From JAGVPT01 sp963772165 (lineage in GTDB: Bacteria > Bacteroidota > Ignavibacteria > UBA10030 > UBA8401), in the NCBI GenBank assembly GCA_963772165.1, contig CAVYWA010000005.1:496001-560000 (forward strand): a stretch of 64,000 nt of DNA, read 5' to 3'. Numbering within the stretch: the stretch's first letter is position 1; the number at the start of each line of letters is the position of its first letter. The notes under the pieces were generated by a model that searched no databases, had not been told where the DNA came from, and saw only the letters and a list, made by a program, of their open reading frames with translations. This document shows, in pieces, positions 43,519 through 52,128 of the stretch. A program made the position numbers and the translations under genes.

Positions 43519-44802
43519 TTAATGAACTTTTTCTGAAATGCGCGCGATATCCAGGCCCACCGCCTGTTCCAATTGCGCCTGGCTCGCCATGTAGTTCATC
43601 ACCGCCATGTGATAGTTTAATTTTGTCATGAGCTGCATCCGGTAAGCATCGATGACCATCAGGAATTCCGTTTTACCTGTTTGGTATGCTGAAAGTGTAG
43701 TCTGCAATGTCTGTTCTGCTTGGGGGATGGTTGTGTTTTTATATAAAACAATCAAATCGTAATTGGATTGTACTTTTACGAGAGCATCCTGAACTTCAAA
43801 CGATACCATATTTTGCATGCTTGCCAGGTCATCTTCTGCCTTGTGAACATTGAGTTCATTTTCCTCTACTTTCGAGGTGTACCTTCCGCTTGACCAAAAA
43901 GCCAACGGAATATTGACCCCAACCATCGCAGCCCAGAAATCATTTCTTGTGTCGGACATGTTTTTATATGTCACCCGTGCCATGATGTCCGGATAATATT
44001 CCCGCTGCGAGCCGGACAATTCCGCTTTGTTCATTCCGATGTTGAAGTACATTTCCTTTAATTCGGGCCTGCTCTCGAAAGCGAGCTGGCGAAGCTGCTC
44101 GAACGTCCAATGGGAATTCGTAATCTCAATGTCGGGCACGGATCCCACCGGGGCATTCGCCTGCCTGCTCAAAATAGTATTGATCATCGATTCGACGACT
44201 TTTTTTTCTTTCGAGAGATTCACACCTTCATTCATGAGCGACGAAAGCTCTGTTTGTGCCCGTAAAATATCCGCTTGCTGTCCCATTCCGACTTCATATT
44301 GCTTGCGCGTGATTTCCGCAAATTTCTTCATCAATTCCTGATTTTCCACATTCACTTCAATCTTTCGTTGGACATGGAAAAGTTCGAAATACGCTGATTT
44401 CAAATCGCGGATTATTCGCCGTTCCAGTGCTTTATACTCCTGATCGATCATGCCCGCACTATTTTCTGCGGCTTCCCCCATTGCCGAGAGCTTTCCGGGG
44501 AAGGGAATTATCTGCTGAACGAAGTAATCGGTCTCCATTCCATTTTTTATTGGGTTGGGAAATGATTGAATCGGCGTTTGATAAAATTCGACTCCGATTT
44601 GCGGTGCATCCCACGACGTTACCTGATTCCCCTTGGTTCTTGCTGCCGCTGTTCCGTTCCGTGCAGAGCGAAGTTGTGGATTGTTTTGAATTGCCTCTGA
44701 GACGAGATCGTCAAGGTTAAGGGAAGGCGAATTTTGTCCCCGCAAAGTCGCGGGATAAAATAAAATCGAGGCGATGACCAGTTGTCTGATAACTTTCAGC
44801 AT
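43519..44802 (-). CDS. cusC: TolC-family outer membrane factor CusC
   Basis: An outer-membrane channel subunit (427 residues) with a signal peptide (LVIASILFYPATLRGQ) and two outer-membrane-efflux-protein repeats: LDDLVSEAIQNNPQLRSARN at the N terminus and LRQLAFESRPELKEMYFN in the second half. Long helical coiled-coil segments lie between. It is first in the cusCBA set and 22 bases ahead of cusB. Assignment as CusC rather than another TolC protein depends on the operon. Confidence 0.9.
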   Translation of the reverse strand: MLKVIRQLVIASILFYPATLRGQNSPSLNLDDLVSEAIQNNPQLRSARNGTAAARTKGNQVTSWDAPQIGVEFYQTPIQSFPNPIKNGMETDYFVQQIIPFPGKLSAMGEAAENSAGMIDQEYKALERRIIRDLKSAYFELFHVQRKIEVNVENQELMKKFAEITRKQYEVGMGQQADILRAQTELSSLMNEGVNLSKEKKVVESMINTILSRQANAPVGSVPDIEITNSHWTFEQLRQLAFESRPELKEMYFNIGMNKAELSGSQREYYPDIMARVTYKNMSDTRNDFWAAMVGVNIPLAFWSSGRYTSKVEENELNVHKAEDDLASMQNMVSFEVQDALVKVQSNYDLIVLYKNTTIPQAEQTLQTTLSAYQTGKTEFLMVIDAYRMQLMTKLNYHMAVMNYMASQAQLEQAVGLDIARISEKVH

Positions 44803-44963
44803 CTGCTGAACTCCTTTGTTATTGATCTGTTGAAATCGGATCGTTTTCTCTCGCCGCTGTCGAATCAGAAACTATGACGAGCAAACGAATTGAAAACAAT
44901 AATGCTTGGTTGAAGAGGGAGTACAGAGCACCCTTTCAGCCTTGCATTAAAAGGAGGTGTTAG

Positions 44964-45404
44964 TCAGATAAGAAAAGTAGAATTGAGGACGCACTTCTCC
45001 GCCGAAAGCGGGAGTAAGCAGAGATGTTGATTGGAGGAGTGAAAAGACTGCTTAGTAATTGTATTGAAAAATGCAGGTTGTTCGAATAGAGGAACTGATA
45101 CAATAATTTTTGAAGAATGGATTGTGGTCTCTTTTTCAACGACTGCGGGAGTATTCGCCAGCCCTCCAACAACGGTAGACACGCTGCAATCGGATGGAAC
45201 TCCAGCTACCGTTGCTTCCCCTTGGGAACGCGGTCCATCGCTTGGCATACTGTTTTTTTCACCCGAACCAGTGCAGCAATCCATAGGATGGGCCAGTTCC
45301 ATGGTGCATTGGCGGACGACCGTAGTAAACCCGGAGTTCGCCACAATGAAGAGGATGACGAGGAGCCGCGTCGCGGAGACACTATGTTTGGCGAAGAGAA
45401 TCAT
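44964..45404 (-). CDS. Small exported protein upstream of cus operon
   Basis: A 146-residue protein with a likely signal peptide (RLLVILFIVANSGFTTVV). A short cysteine-containing motif follows, CTMELAHPMDCCTG, with Met and His interspersed as in copper-binding sites. The rest is polar with no recognised domain. It is on the cus strand, 160 bases upstream of cusC, where small metal-responsive or metal-binding proteins often occur. No ribosome site is evident and no family was recognised, so confidence in the exact start is low. Confidence 0.6.
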   Translation of the reverse strand: MILFAKHSVSATRLLVILFIVANSGFTTVVRQCTMELAHPMDCCTGSGEKNSMPSDGPRSQGEATVAGVPSDCSVSTVVGGLANTPAVVEKETTIHSSKIIVSVPLFEQPAFFNTITKQSFHSSNQHLCLLPLSAEKCVLNSTFLI

Positions 45405-45559
45405 TTCGTTTGTTTAGTCGTTCAACAATCATGCCATGAAGGGGGTTCCCGTTTTCAGTGGAGATTAAAACTTTTTAAAATCGAAAATGAGAACTCCTTT
45501 CGTAAGTTTGGAAAGAATAAGCAGCCGAAAGGCTTTTTGTGGGTGAAAACAAAGTTCCA

Positions 45560-46279
45560 TTAGACCACAAGATCGAAGAATGAATCTATTCCTATCGGTT
45601 CAATAGAATAAAACGGCTCACCGAACGCTGTGTTGATGAGACTGCCGTGATGAATGTCGCGCGCTCTGATGGATTCAAGAAAGAGTTTTGAAGACAACAA
45701 CGTTTCACGCTCTTTGCTGTGAGGATTATAGAACTGCGACTCGAACGCAGACAATGCTTTCGTTTTCAATTCATAGACGTCGGAGACATCAACGATAAAA
45801 GACGGCGTAAACTCGTACTTCTGCATATAATGAAAATATTTTTTAGGGCGAAACGGCTCCTGTTTTTTCCCTTGAACCCGTGTTGAAATTTTTTCGAGGC
45901 CGGCGAGGAACCATGCTTCCTTGCATAATCTGTGCGCGTGTTCATGGTCGGGATGCCGTTCGAGCGAATGCGGGAAGAGGATGACGGTGGGCTGGAAGGT
46001 ACGCAGCACTTCCATGACGCTGGCAATATTTTTCCTGTTGAGTTCAATATTGCCATCCGGGATCTTCAGGTTGTCACGGAATTCAACGCCAAGAATTTTT
46101 GCTGCACTCTCCGCTTCCTGTTTTCGAATTGCTTTTGACCCGCGCGTCCCGAGTTCACCCTGTGTCAAATCGACAATAGCGACCTTCTTTCCGCTTTTGA
46201 CAAGTTTTGCTACGGTTGCAGCGCATGACAATTCAATGTCGTCAGGATGAGCGCCGATTGCCAGGACATCGAGTTTCAT
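45560..46279 (-). CDS. bshB1: Bacillithiol biosynthesis deacetylase BshB1
   Basis: A PIG-L/LmbE-type zinc deacetylase (239 residues) that removes acetate from N-acetylglucosaminyl-malate on the way to bacillithiol. The zinc motif is AIGAHPDDIELSCAAT, with the third ligand in HPDHEHAHRL. The wording DLTQGELGTRGS and EFRDNLKIPDGNIE is typical of BshB1. Start ATG 46279 has GAAAGGAGAG upstream; a longer start at 46324 lacks one. Thiol metabolism adjoining copper efflux fits thiol-based metal buffering, but co-regulation is not shown. Confidence 0.92.
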   Translation of the reverse strand: MKLDVLAIGAHPDDIELSCAATVAKLVKSGKKVAIVDLTQGELGTRGSKAIRKQEAESAAKILGVEFRDNLKIPDGNIELNRKNIASVMEVLRTFQPTVILFPHSLERHPDHEHAHRLCKEAWFLAGLEKISTRVQGKKQEPFRPKKYFHYMQKYEFTPSFIVDVSDVYELKTKALSAFESQFYNPHSKERETLLSSKLFLESIRARDIHHGSLINTAFGEPFYSIEPIGIDSFFDLVV

Positions 46280-46470
46280 ATTCTCTCCTTTCGGTTCGTC
46301 AATATACAAAAAGATGGGATGCATCGCAAAAGCGAATTGACGAATTTAACTCCTCTAACTAAATCCAAAAGGATGGATCGAGCAAAGACACAAAGTCGCA
46401 AAATGATTCAAAAAAAGAACCTTTGCGCCTTGGCGGGAAGCGAGTATTCGGATGTCGCAAGTTATCATTT

Positions 46471-46498
46471 TTGAAATTCCAACAATTTGAGTTATATT
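46471..46498 (+). promoter_or_regulatory. Promoter of xseA-xseB-dxs, probably giving a leaderless or near-leaderless mRNA
   Basis: TTGAAA (46471-46476), a 16-base spacer, and TATATT (46493-46498). The expected start point, about seven bases after the -10 box, falls on the ATGATG at 46504-46509, so the mRNA would have no room for a ribosome site. None is visible either. Confidence 0.65.
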
Positions 46499-46503
46499 AA
46501 TTC

Positions 46504-47712
46504 ATGATGCCGGAAGAAAAAAATATTATATCGGTAACCGAAATAACCCGCCGAATCAAAGGGGTTCTGGAACGGGGGTTTAATGAAGTCTGGGTACAAG
46601 GGGAGATTTCGAATTGTAAAATCCACACATCCGGGCATATGTATTTTACGTTGAAAGACGAGGGAGCACAGTTGTCGGCGGTGATGTGGCGCAGCCGTGT
46701 TGCACAATTGCTTTTTCGTCCGAACGATGGAATGAAGATGATCGTGCGAGGTAACATTACGGTGTACGAGCCGCGGGGAAATTACCAGATCGATTGTCTC
46801 CAGCTTCAGCCCGTCGGGGCGGGGGAATTGCAGCTTGCGTTTGATCGCCTCAAGGAAAAATTGAGCACCGAAGGGCTTTTTGATGCAGAGCATAAGAAGC
46901 CTTTGCCGCCGTATCCGCGAAGAATCGGAATCGTGACCTCGCCCACCGGTGCCGCTCTCCAGGACATATTAAATGTTTTGGCCCGGAGGTTTCCGGCTTT
47001 GGAAGTGATCGTCGCACCGGTGAAGGTGCAGGGTATCGGTGCTGCGGATGAAATTGCACAAGCGATTCGCGACCTCAACACACTACCAGGAATCGATGTG
47101 ATCATTGTCGGCAGAGGAGGCGGGTCGTTAGAAGATTTGTGGGCGTTCAACGAAGAAGCTGTCGCCCGAGCGATTTTTTCATCCGACATTCCGATCATTA
47201 GTGCCGTAGGCCACGAGATTGATTTCAGTATCAGCGACTTTGTTGCGGACTTACGGGCACCGACGCCTTCGGCAGCCGCAGAGCTTGTGGTGAAGGACAA
47301 GAACGAGGTTATTGATATTCTGCGCAATTTTACCTATACTATGCAAAATCTTGCGGCAAGCAGAATTCAATCCGCGAAAGAGCGAGTTCACGCCCTGGTT
47401 GGGAGTTATTCTTTCAATAAACCGTTGGATCTCTTCCGCCAACGGGGCCAAATGGTCGATGATTTAGAGCGGCGGCTGCACCAAAGTATTGGGCATCAGT
47501 TCGGCATGGTCCGGCAGCAAGCTCAGTCACTCACCAAGAGGATTCAATCTGTTGATCCCCAGTTGACGCTCAAACGCGGCTATACCATCGTGTATCGCGG
47601 TCAAAAAATTATTCCCGCGGTGGCACACCTTTCGGAAAAAGACCGGCTCACCATTCGGTTTCATGACGGCACTGCCGAATCGATCGTAGAATTAGTTCAG
47701 AAAAAGAAATGA
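46504..47712 (+). CDS. xseA: Exodeoxyribonuclease VII large subunit
   Basis: The large subunit of exonuclease VII, which degrades single-stranded DNA from both ends (402 residues). It opens with an OB-fold DNA-binding domain (VWVQGEISNCKIHTSGHMYF) and continues with the nuclease core (RRIGIVTSPTGAALQDIL, VIIVGRGGGSLEDLWAFNEE, ISAVGHEIDFSISDFVADL). It ends with a coiled-coil region and RGYTIVYRGQKII. Two consecutive ATG codons (46504 and 46507) are possible starts. Its stop overlaps the xseB start by four bases. Confidence 0.95.
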   Translation: MMPEEKNIISVTEITRRIKGVLERGFNEVWVQGEISNCKIHTSGHMYFTLKDEGAQLSAVMWRSRVAQLLFRPNDGMKMIVRGNITVYEPRGNYQIDCLQLQPVGAGELQLAFDRLKEKLSTEGLFDAEHKKPLPPYPRRIGIVTSPTGAALQDILNVLARRFPALEVIVAPVKVQGIGAADEIAQAIRDLNTLPGIDVIIVGRGGGSLEDLWAFNEEAVARAIFSSDIPIISAVGHEIDFSISDFVADLRAPTPSAAAELVVKDKNEVIDILRNFTYTMQNLAASRIQSAKERVHALVGSYSFNKPLDLFRQRGQMVDDLERRLHQSIGHQFGMVRQQAQSLTKRIQSVDPQLTLKRGYTIVYRGQKIIPAVAHLSEKDRLTIRFHDGTAESIVELVQKKK

Positions 47713-47960
47713 AGCAGCAAATGGCTCCTGCAAAAAAAGAGGCATCGAAGCGAACATTCGAGCAGTCGCTCGCACGGTTGGAAAAAATTGTCGATTCTTT
47801 AGAACAGGGAGAAACTCCCCTCGAAAGTGCGATTGAATTGTATGAAGAAGGAATTGCACTATCAAAGGAGTGCATGGAGACACTTTCGAAGGCGGAACTG
47901 AGAGTCAAAAAGCTCAGCAAAGATATGAACAGCAAAATTGAGTTAATGGATTTTGAATGA
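47709..47960 (+). CDS. xseB: Exodeoxyribonuclease VII small subunit
   Basis: An 83-residue helical protein with the XseB pattern TFEQSLARLEKIVDSLEQGE and TPLESAIELYEEGIALSKEC. It forms a complex with XseA, the product of the upstream gene, with which it overlaps (ATGA). Its own stop overlaps the dxs start in the same way, so three genes are translationally linked. Confidence 0.95.
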   Translation: MKQQMAPAKKEASKRTFEQSLARLEKIVDSLEQGETPLESAIELYEEGIALSKECMETLSKAELRVKKLSKDMNSKIELMDFE

Positions 47961-49915
47961 ATGAAGAGAAAACGGCCGACGCGCCGACAAAATTTTTTCA
48001 AAAAATTGATACCCCCTACGATCTGAGGCAGTTGGAGGTCAAGGATCTTCGGACCCTCTCTAAAGAAATACGGGAATTCCTTGTCGACTCAATTTCGAAA
48101 ACTGGCGGCCACCTCGGTGCCGGATTGGGAGCCGTCGAACTTGCGGTCGCTCTTCACTATGTTTTCGATACGCCAAAAGATAAATTGGTTTGGGACGTTG
48201 GACATCAAGCTTACCCTCACAAAATTCTTACCGGCCGCAAGGAACGTTTTCACACTATTCGGCAACTGCACGGGATCAGCGGGTTTCTCAAGCGAAGCGA
48301 AAGCGAATACGATACCTTTGGCGCCGGACATGCCAGTACGGCAATTTCCGCCGCCCTCGGTATGGCGACTGCGCGCGATTTCAATCATGAGAATTACAAA
48401 ATCGTCGCCATTGTTGGAGATGGCTCGTTGACCGGAGGGATGGCGTATGAGGCGATGAATAATGCGGGGCTGCTCAAGAAGGATATGATCGTTGTCCTTA
48501 ACGACAATCAAATGGTTTCCCTCTCTTCCGTCGCTCCGAATCTTTGGTCATTCCACAATTACTTCGCTGAAGTTCTGACTCATCCGAGCTACAATAAATT
48601 TAAAGCGAATGTCTGGGATCTCACCGGTAAGCTGGATACGTTTGGCGACCGTTTGCGTTCTGTTGCACAGAATGTCGAAAAAGGACTCAAGGCCGTCATT
48701 ACGCCGGGGATGTTGTTCGAAGCCTTGGGCTTTCGGTATTTCGGGCCGTTTAACGGGCATAACGTTGTAAAATTGGTAGAAATTCTGCGTCACGTAAAAA
48801 ATCTGAAAGGCCCGATTCTCCTCCATGTCATCACGGAAAAGGGGAAGGGCTATGGACCGGCGGAGAAGGAAGCAACGCGGCTGCACGGTGTGACTCCATT
48901 CGATAAAGTCACCGGAATTTCTCCGAAGAATCCTAATGCTCCCCCTGCATTCACTACAATTTTCGGGGATGCCCTTGTGGAGATCTGCAAGCAAAATACA
49001 AAAGTTGTCGGCATTACTGCTGCTATGCCGGATGGCACGGGATTGACGGCTCTGCAAAAAGCAATGCCCGAACGTTTCTTTGACGTGGGAATTGCCGAAC
49101 AACATGCGGTGACCTTCGCTGCCGGTCTTGCGACCGAAGGATATATTCCTATAACGGCAATTTATTCTACTTTTTTACAGAGAGCATTTGACCAAATCAT
49201 TCATGATGTGGCGCTCCAGAATTTGCACGTTGTTTTTGTTCTTGATAGGGGGGGACTTGTCGGGGCAGACGGACCGACCCATCATGGGGCTTTTGACTTG
49301 TCGTATTTGCGGTGCATTCCCGGCATGGTGATCATGGCGCCGAAAGACGAAAGCGAATTGCGGGACATGCTCTTTACGGCGGTCGAACATCGCGGCGGCC
49401 CCATCGCCATGCGGTATCCTCGCGGGAATGCATTGGGAGTCCCGCTGAAAAAAGGTTTTGAAAAAATAGAGATCGGTAAAGGAGAAGTGCTCCGGAGCGG
49501 GAACGACGTGGCAATTCTCACCGTCGGAACAATGGTCTATAATTCGCTGGCAGCCGCAGACCTGTTGGCGAAAGAAGGCATTCTCGCAGAAGTTGTGAAC
49601 ATGCGCTTCGTAAAGCCGATCGACCGGGGGCTCCTTGAACATCTGCTTGAAAAATTCGATCGTCTCGTAACGGTTGAAGAGAACACCATTGAGGGCGGAT
49701 TCGGTGCGGCTGTTTTGGAAACTCTTGCTACAATGAGCCACCGTAATATTAATGTACATGTCCATGGCATTCCAGATAGTTTCGTGGAACACGGTACACC
49801 GAATGAGCTCTATCAAATAGTGAAACTCGACCCCAGGGGGATTGCAGGAGTTGTCAAAGAATTCTGCGAAGCTCATCCTTCGCACGACAGGACGGCTGAA
49901 CGCCGAGCATTGTAG
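47957..49915 (+). CDS. dxs: 1-deoxy-D-xylulose-5-phosphate synthase
   Basis: A thiamine-diphosphate enzyme joining pyruvate and glyceraldehyde 3-phosphate, the first step of the MEP isoprenoid route. The 652-residue chain has the N-terminal HLGAGLGAVELAVALHYVF, the ThDP motif VGDGSLTGGMAYEAMNNAG, the pyrimidine domain signature DVGIAEQHAVTFAAGLA, and the C-terminal transketolase domain (GGFGAAVLETLA). It is linked to xseB by an ATGA overlap, a widespread gene order. Confidence 0.96.
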   Translation: MNEEKTADAPTKFFQKIDTPYDLRQLEVKDLRTLSKEIREFLVDSISKTGGHLGAGLGAVELAVALHYVFDTPKDKLVWDVGHQAYPHKILTGRKERFHTIRQLHGISGFLKRSESEYDTFGAGHASTAISAALGMATARDFNHENYKIVAIVGDGSLTGGMAYEAMNNAGLLKKDMIVVLNDNQMVSLSSVAPNLWSFHNYFAEVLTHPSYNKFKANVWDLTGKLDTFGDRLRSVAQNVEKGLKAVITPGMLFEALGFRYFGPFNGHNVVKLVEILRHVKNLKGPILLHVITEKGKGYGPAEKEATRLHGVTPFDKVTGISPKNPNAPPAFTTIFGDALVEICKQNTKVVGITAAMPDGTGLTALQKAMPERFFDVGIAEQHAVTFAAGLATEGYIPITAIYSTFLQRAFDQIIHDVALQNLHVVFVLDRGGLVGADGPTHHGAFDLSYLRCIPGMVIMAPKDESELRDMLFTAVEHRGGPIAMRYPRGNALGVPLKKGFEKIEIGKGEVLRSGNDVAILTVGTMVYNSLAAADLLAKEGILAEVVNMRFVKPIDRGLLEHLLEKFDRLVTVEENTIEGGFGAAVLETLATMSHRNINVHVHGIPDSFVEHGTPNELYQIVKLDPRGIAGVVKEFCEAHPSHDRTAERRAL

Positions 49916-49942
49916 TAACGCTGTTAAATTGCATTGCCAACA

Positions 49943-50947
49943 ATGGATAAAGCAAAAATTGGTATTGTTGGATTAGGTTGGATTGCACAGGTTTTTCACC
50001 TTCCTATTCTCACCAAAATTCCCGATGCAACAGTATCGTGCGTATGCGACAAAGACAGATCGCGCGCGCGAGCTCTTGCCGAAAAATACGGCATCAAGCG
50101 GTACTATTCCGACGTGCAGGAAATGCTTCAATCGGAGGAGCTTGACGCCGTCGATATCTGCGTTACTACAAATGCGCACAAAGAAGTTGCCATTGCCTGT
50201 CTCGACGCAAAGAAAGACATCTTCGTCGAAAAGCCGATTGCACGGAAATATCTCGAAGCTGTTGCTATCGCGGACGCGGCGAAAAAAGTAAAGAAAAAAG
50301 TTATGGTAGGGATGAACAACCGTTTTCGTCCCGACACGATGATTCTTCGGAGTTTTATCGAAAACAACGATTTGGGAAAGGTCTTTTACATCAAAACAGG
50401 GTGGCTGAAAAAACTTACAGACCAGAGCAGCTGGATGGGACATAAAGATAAATCCGGCGGAGGGGTCTTCTTAGATCTTGGTATCGTTATGCTCGACCTC
50501 GCCTTGTGGATGATCGGCTACCCCGAAGTGAAACGAGTTGATTCCTCCACTTATTCCCATGCAACGCCCGGCGTCGAAGATTCGGCTGCGGTGTTTTTAT
50601 TTATGAAAAATGGTGCGACGATCACCATCGAGGTAAGCTGGAGTTTTTATATCGAGAATGAGCTTTTCTACTGCAATGTCTATGGAGACAAAGGGAGTGC
50701 AAAATTAAACCCCTTAAAGATTCATCGCGAAATGCACGGGAGTATCGTGAACGTTACTCCTGGAAAAATCGACGATATCCAAAACCTGTTTCGGCGGTCG
50801 TACGAAAATGAATTGAAGCACTTTGTCGGTGCTGTCCGCGGCATCCATCAGGTTATATCTACGGCGGATGAGGCGGTACTGCGAATGAGAATTGTTGATG
50901 CGATCTATAAATCGGCGGCAAAAAAGAAAGAAATCTACTTTAAGTAG
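49943..50947 (+). CDS. Gfo/Idh/MocA family oxidoreductase
   Basis: A NAD(P)-dependent sugar-type dehydrogenase (334 residues). It has the Rossmann motif IGIVGLGWIAQVFHLP, the conserved VEKPIA-type lysine motif in DIFVEKPIARKYLEA, and the dimeric C-terminal domain (GGGVFLDLGIVMLDLALW) with the usual catalytic DxxxH replaced by DLGIVML. The substrate is unknown. ATG 49943 is chosen over an in-frame TTG three codons earlier. It lies 27 bases after dxs, and a hairpin follows it. Confidence 0.88.
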   Translation: MDKAKIGIVGLGWIAQVFHLPILTKIPDATVSCVCDKDRSRARALAEKYGIKRYYSDVQEMLQSEELDAVDICVTTNAHKEVAIACLDAKKDIFVEKPIARKYLEAVAIADAAKKVKKKVMVGMNNRFRPDTMILRSFIENNDLGKVFYIKTGWLKKLTDQSSWMGHKDKSGGGVFLDLGIVMLDLALWMIGYPEVKRVDSSTYSHATPGVEDSAAVFLFMKNGATITIEVSWSFYIENELFYCNVYGDKGSAKLNPLKIHREMHGSIVNVTPGKIDDIQNLFRRSYENELKHFVGAVRGIHQVISTADEAVLRMRIVDAIYKSAAKKKEIYFK

Positions 50948-50966
50948 GGATACGGAAGGGTCATGA

Positions 50967-51010
50967 AGACATCATGGATTTGCTGTGAATGCGTCCATGA
51001 TGTCTGTTTA
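50967..51010 (+). terminator. Strong hairpin between the Gfo/Idh gene and ribD
   Basis: AGACATCATGGA (50967-50978) pairs perfectly with TCCATGATGTCT (50994-51005) over 12 bases, with a 15-base loop, followed by GTTTAGTTTC. It is either a weak terminator after the oxidoreductase gene or a leader hairpin of ribD. It does not match the FMN riboswitch. Confidence 0.55.
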
Positions 51011-51030
51011 GTTTCATGCCGGGGTCTCCA

Positions 51031-52128
51031 ATGAGCCGCGGTGAGGATGAGAAATGGATGCACAAGTCCCTTGAGCTTGCGGCGAAAGGGGCCGGCTACG
51101 TGAGCCCAAATCCCCTTGTTGGTGCAGTGATTGTTCACAAGGGGAGATTGCTGGGAAAAGGGTATCATCAAAAATTTGGAGGTTCGCACGCAGAGGTCAA
51201 TGCGATTACGAATGCACATGGACGTTATCCAAGCCTTCGCGGAGCGACGTTATACGTAAACCTTGAGCCGTGTGTTCATTACGGCAAGACTCCGCCGTGT
51301 GTTCATGCCATTGTCGATGAAGGAATTGTGAAAGTTGTCGCGGCGATGAAAGACCCAAACCCTCTCGTGGCAGGAAAAGGTTTTGATTATCTTCGCAATG
51401 CGGGAGTGAAGGTTGTCGTCGGTGTTTTGAAGTCTGAGGCTGAAAGGCTCAACGAAAAATTCGTTAAATATGTTACGACGGGAATTCCTTTTGTCGCTTT
51501 GAAGGTGGCGCGGACGAACGACGGATTCATTGCAAAAAAGGACGGTGCCTCGAAATGGATATCGACAAAGGAATCCCGGATTATCGTACATACGCTCCGG
51601 TCGGAATATGATGCGGTCGTTGTCGGCAGGGGAACGGCGGCGTTTGACAACCCAAAGTTAACGGTTCGCAGCGTAAAAGGAAGGAACCCTTTCAGAGTTT
51701 TGATTGACGGGAAACTCCGTACTCCCATTGAAGCGGCCATCTTCAATGACAAATACCGGAGACGCACACTCGTATTCTTCGGAGCTGGCAAAACCGAAAA
51801 GGTCCGGGTTCTCCAAGCAAAGGGAGTTCAACTCATACCGATGAAAAGTAAGAACGGCGTTATTGCAATACGCAAAATACTCGCCGTGCTCGCCAGCAAG
51901 GGGATAGCGTCTCTTCTTGTCGAAGGGGGGCAATCGATCTATCGGCAATTCTTGAAAGCGCAGGCTGCGGATAAAATGTATCTTTTTATCTCCCCCAAAA
52001 AATTCGGTGAGGGCCTCACGGCCTTTGGAAAATCGAAGCCATGGTTTAGCATTAAACGTGAAGCGATAAGAAATACTGGTGGAGACGTTTTTATTGAAGG
52101 ACGTATATCATACAAAAAAACAAAATAA
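51031..52128 (+). CDS. ribD: Bifunctional riboflavin biosynthesis deaminase/reductase RibD
   Basis: It combines pyrimidine deaminase and reductase activities in riboflavin synthesis. The N-terminal deaminase has the zinc site GGSHAEVNAI and EPCVHYGKTPPC, and the C-terminal half is the reductase (VALKVARTNDGFIAKKDGAS, ASLLVEGGQSIYRQFL). It has 365 residues. An ATG at 51016 would add five residues. The gene overlaps the next one by about 35 bases. No FMN riboswitch was found upstream. Confidence 0.94.
   Translation: MSRGEDEKWMHKSLELAAKGAGYVSPNPLVGAVIVHKGRLLGKGYHQKFGGSHAEVNAITNAHGRYPSLRGATLYVNLEPCVHYGKTPPCVHAIVDEGIVKVVAAMKDPNPLVAGKGFDYLRNAGVKVVVGVLKSEAERLNEKFVKYVTTGIPFVALKVARTNDGFIAKKDGASKWISTKESRIIVHTLRSEYDAVVVGRGTAAFDNPKLTVRSVKGRNPFRVLIDGKLRTPIEAAIFNDKYRRRTLVFFGAGKTEKVRVLQAKGVQLIPMKSKNGVIAIRKILAVLASKGIASLLVEGGQSIYRQFLKAQAADKMYLFISPKKFGEGLTAFGKSKPWFSIKREAIRNTGGDVFIEGRISYKKTK

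Noticed and set aside
49175..49885. 236-codon open frame antisense to dxs
   Set aside because: The dxs frame is strongly supported; the antisense product has no motif.
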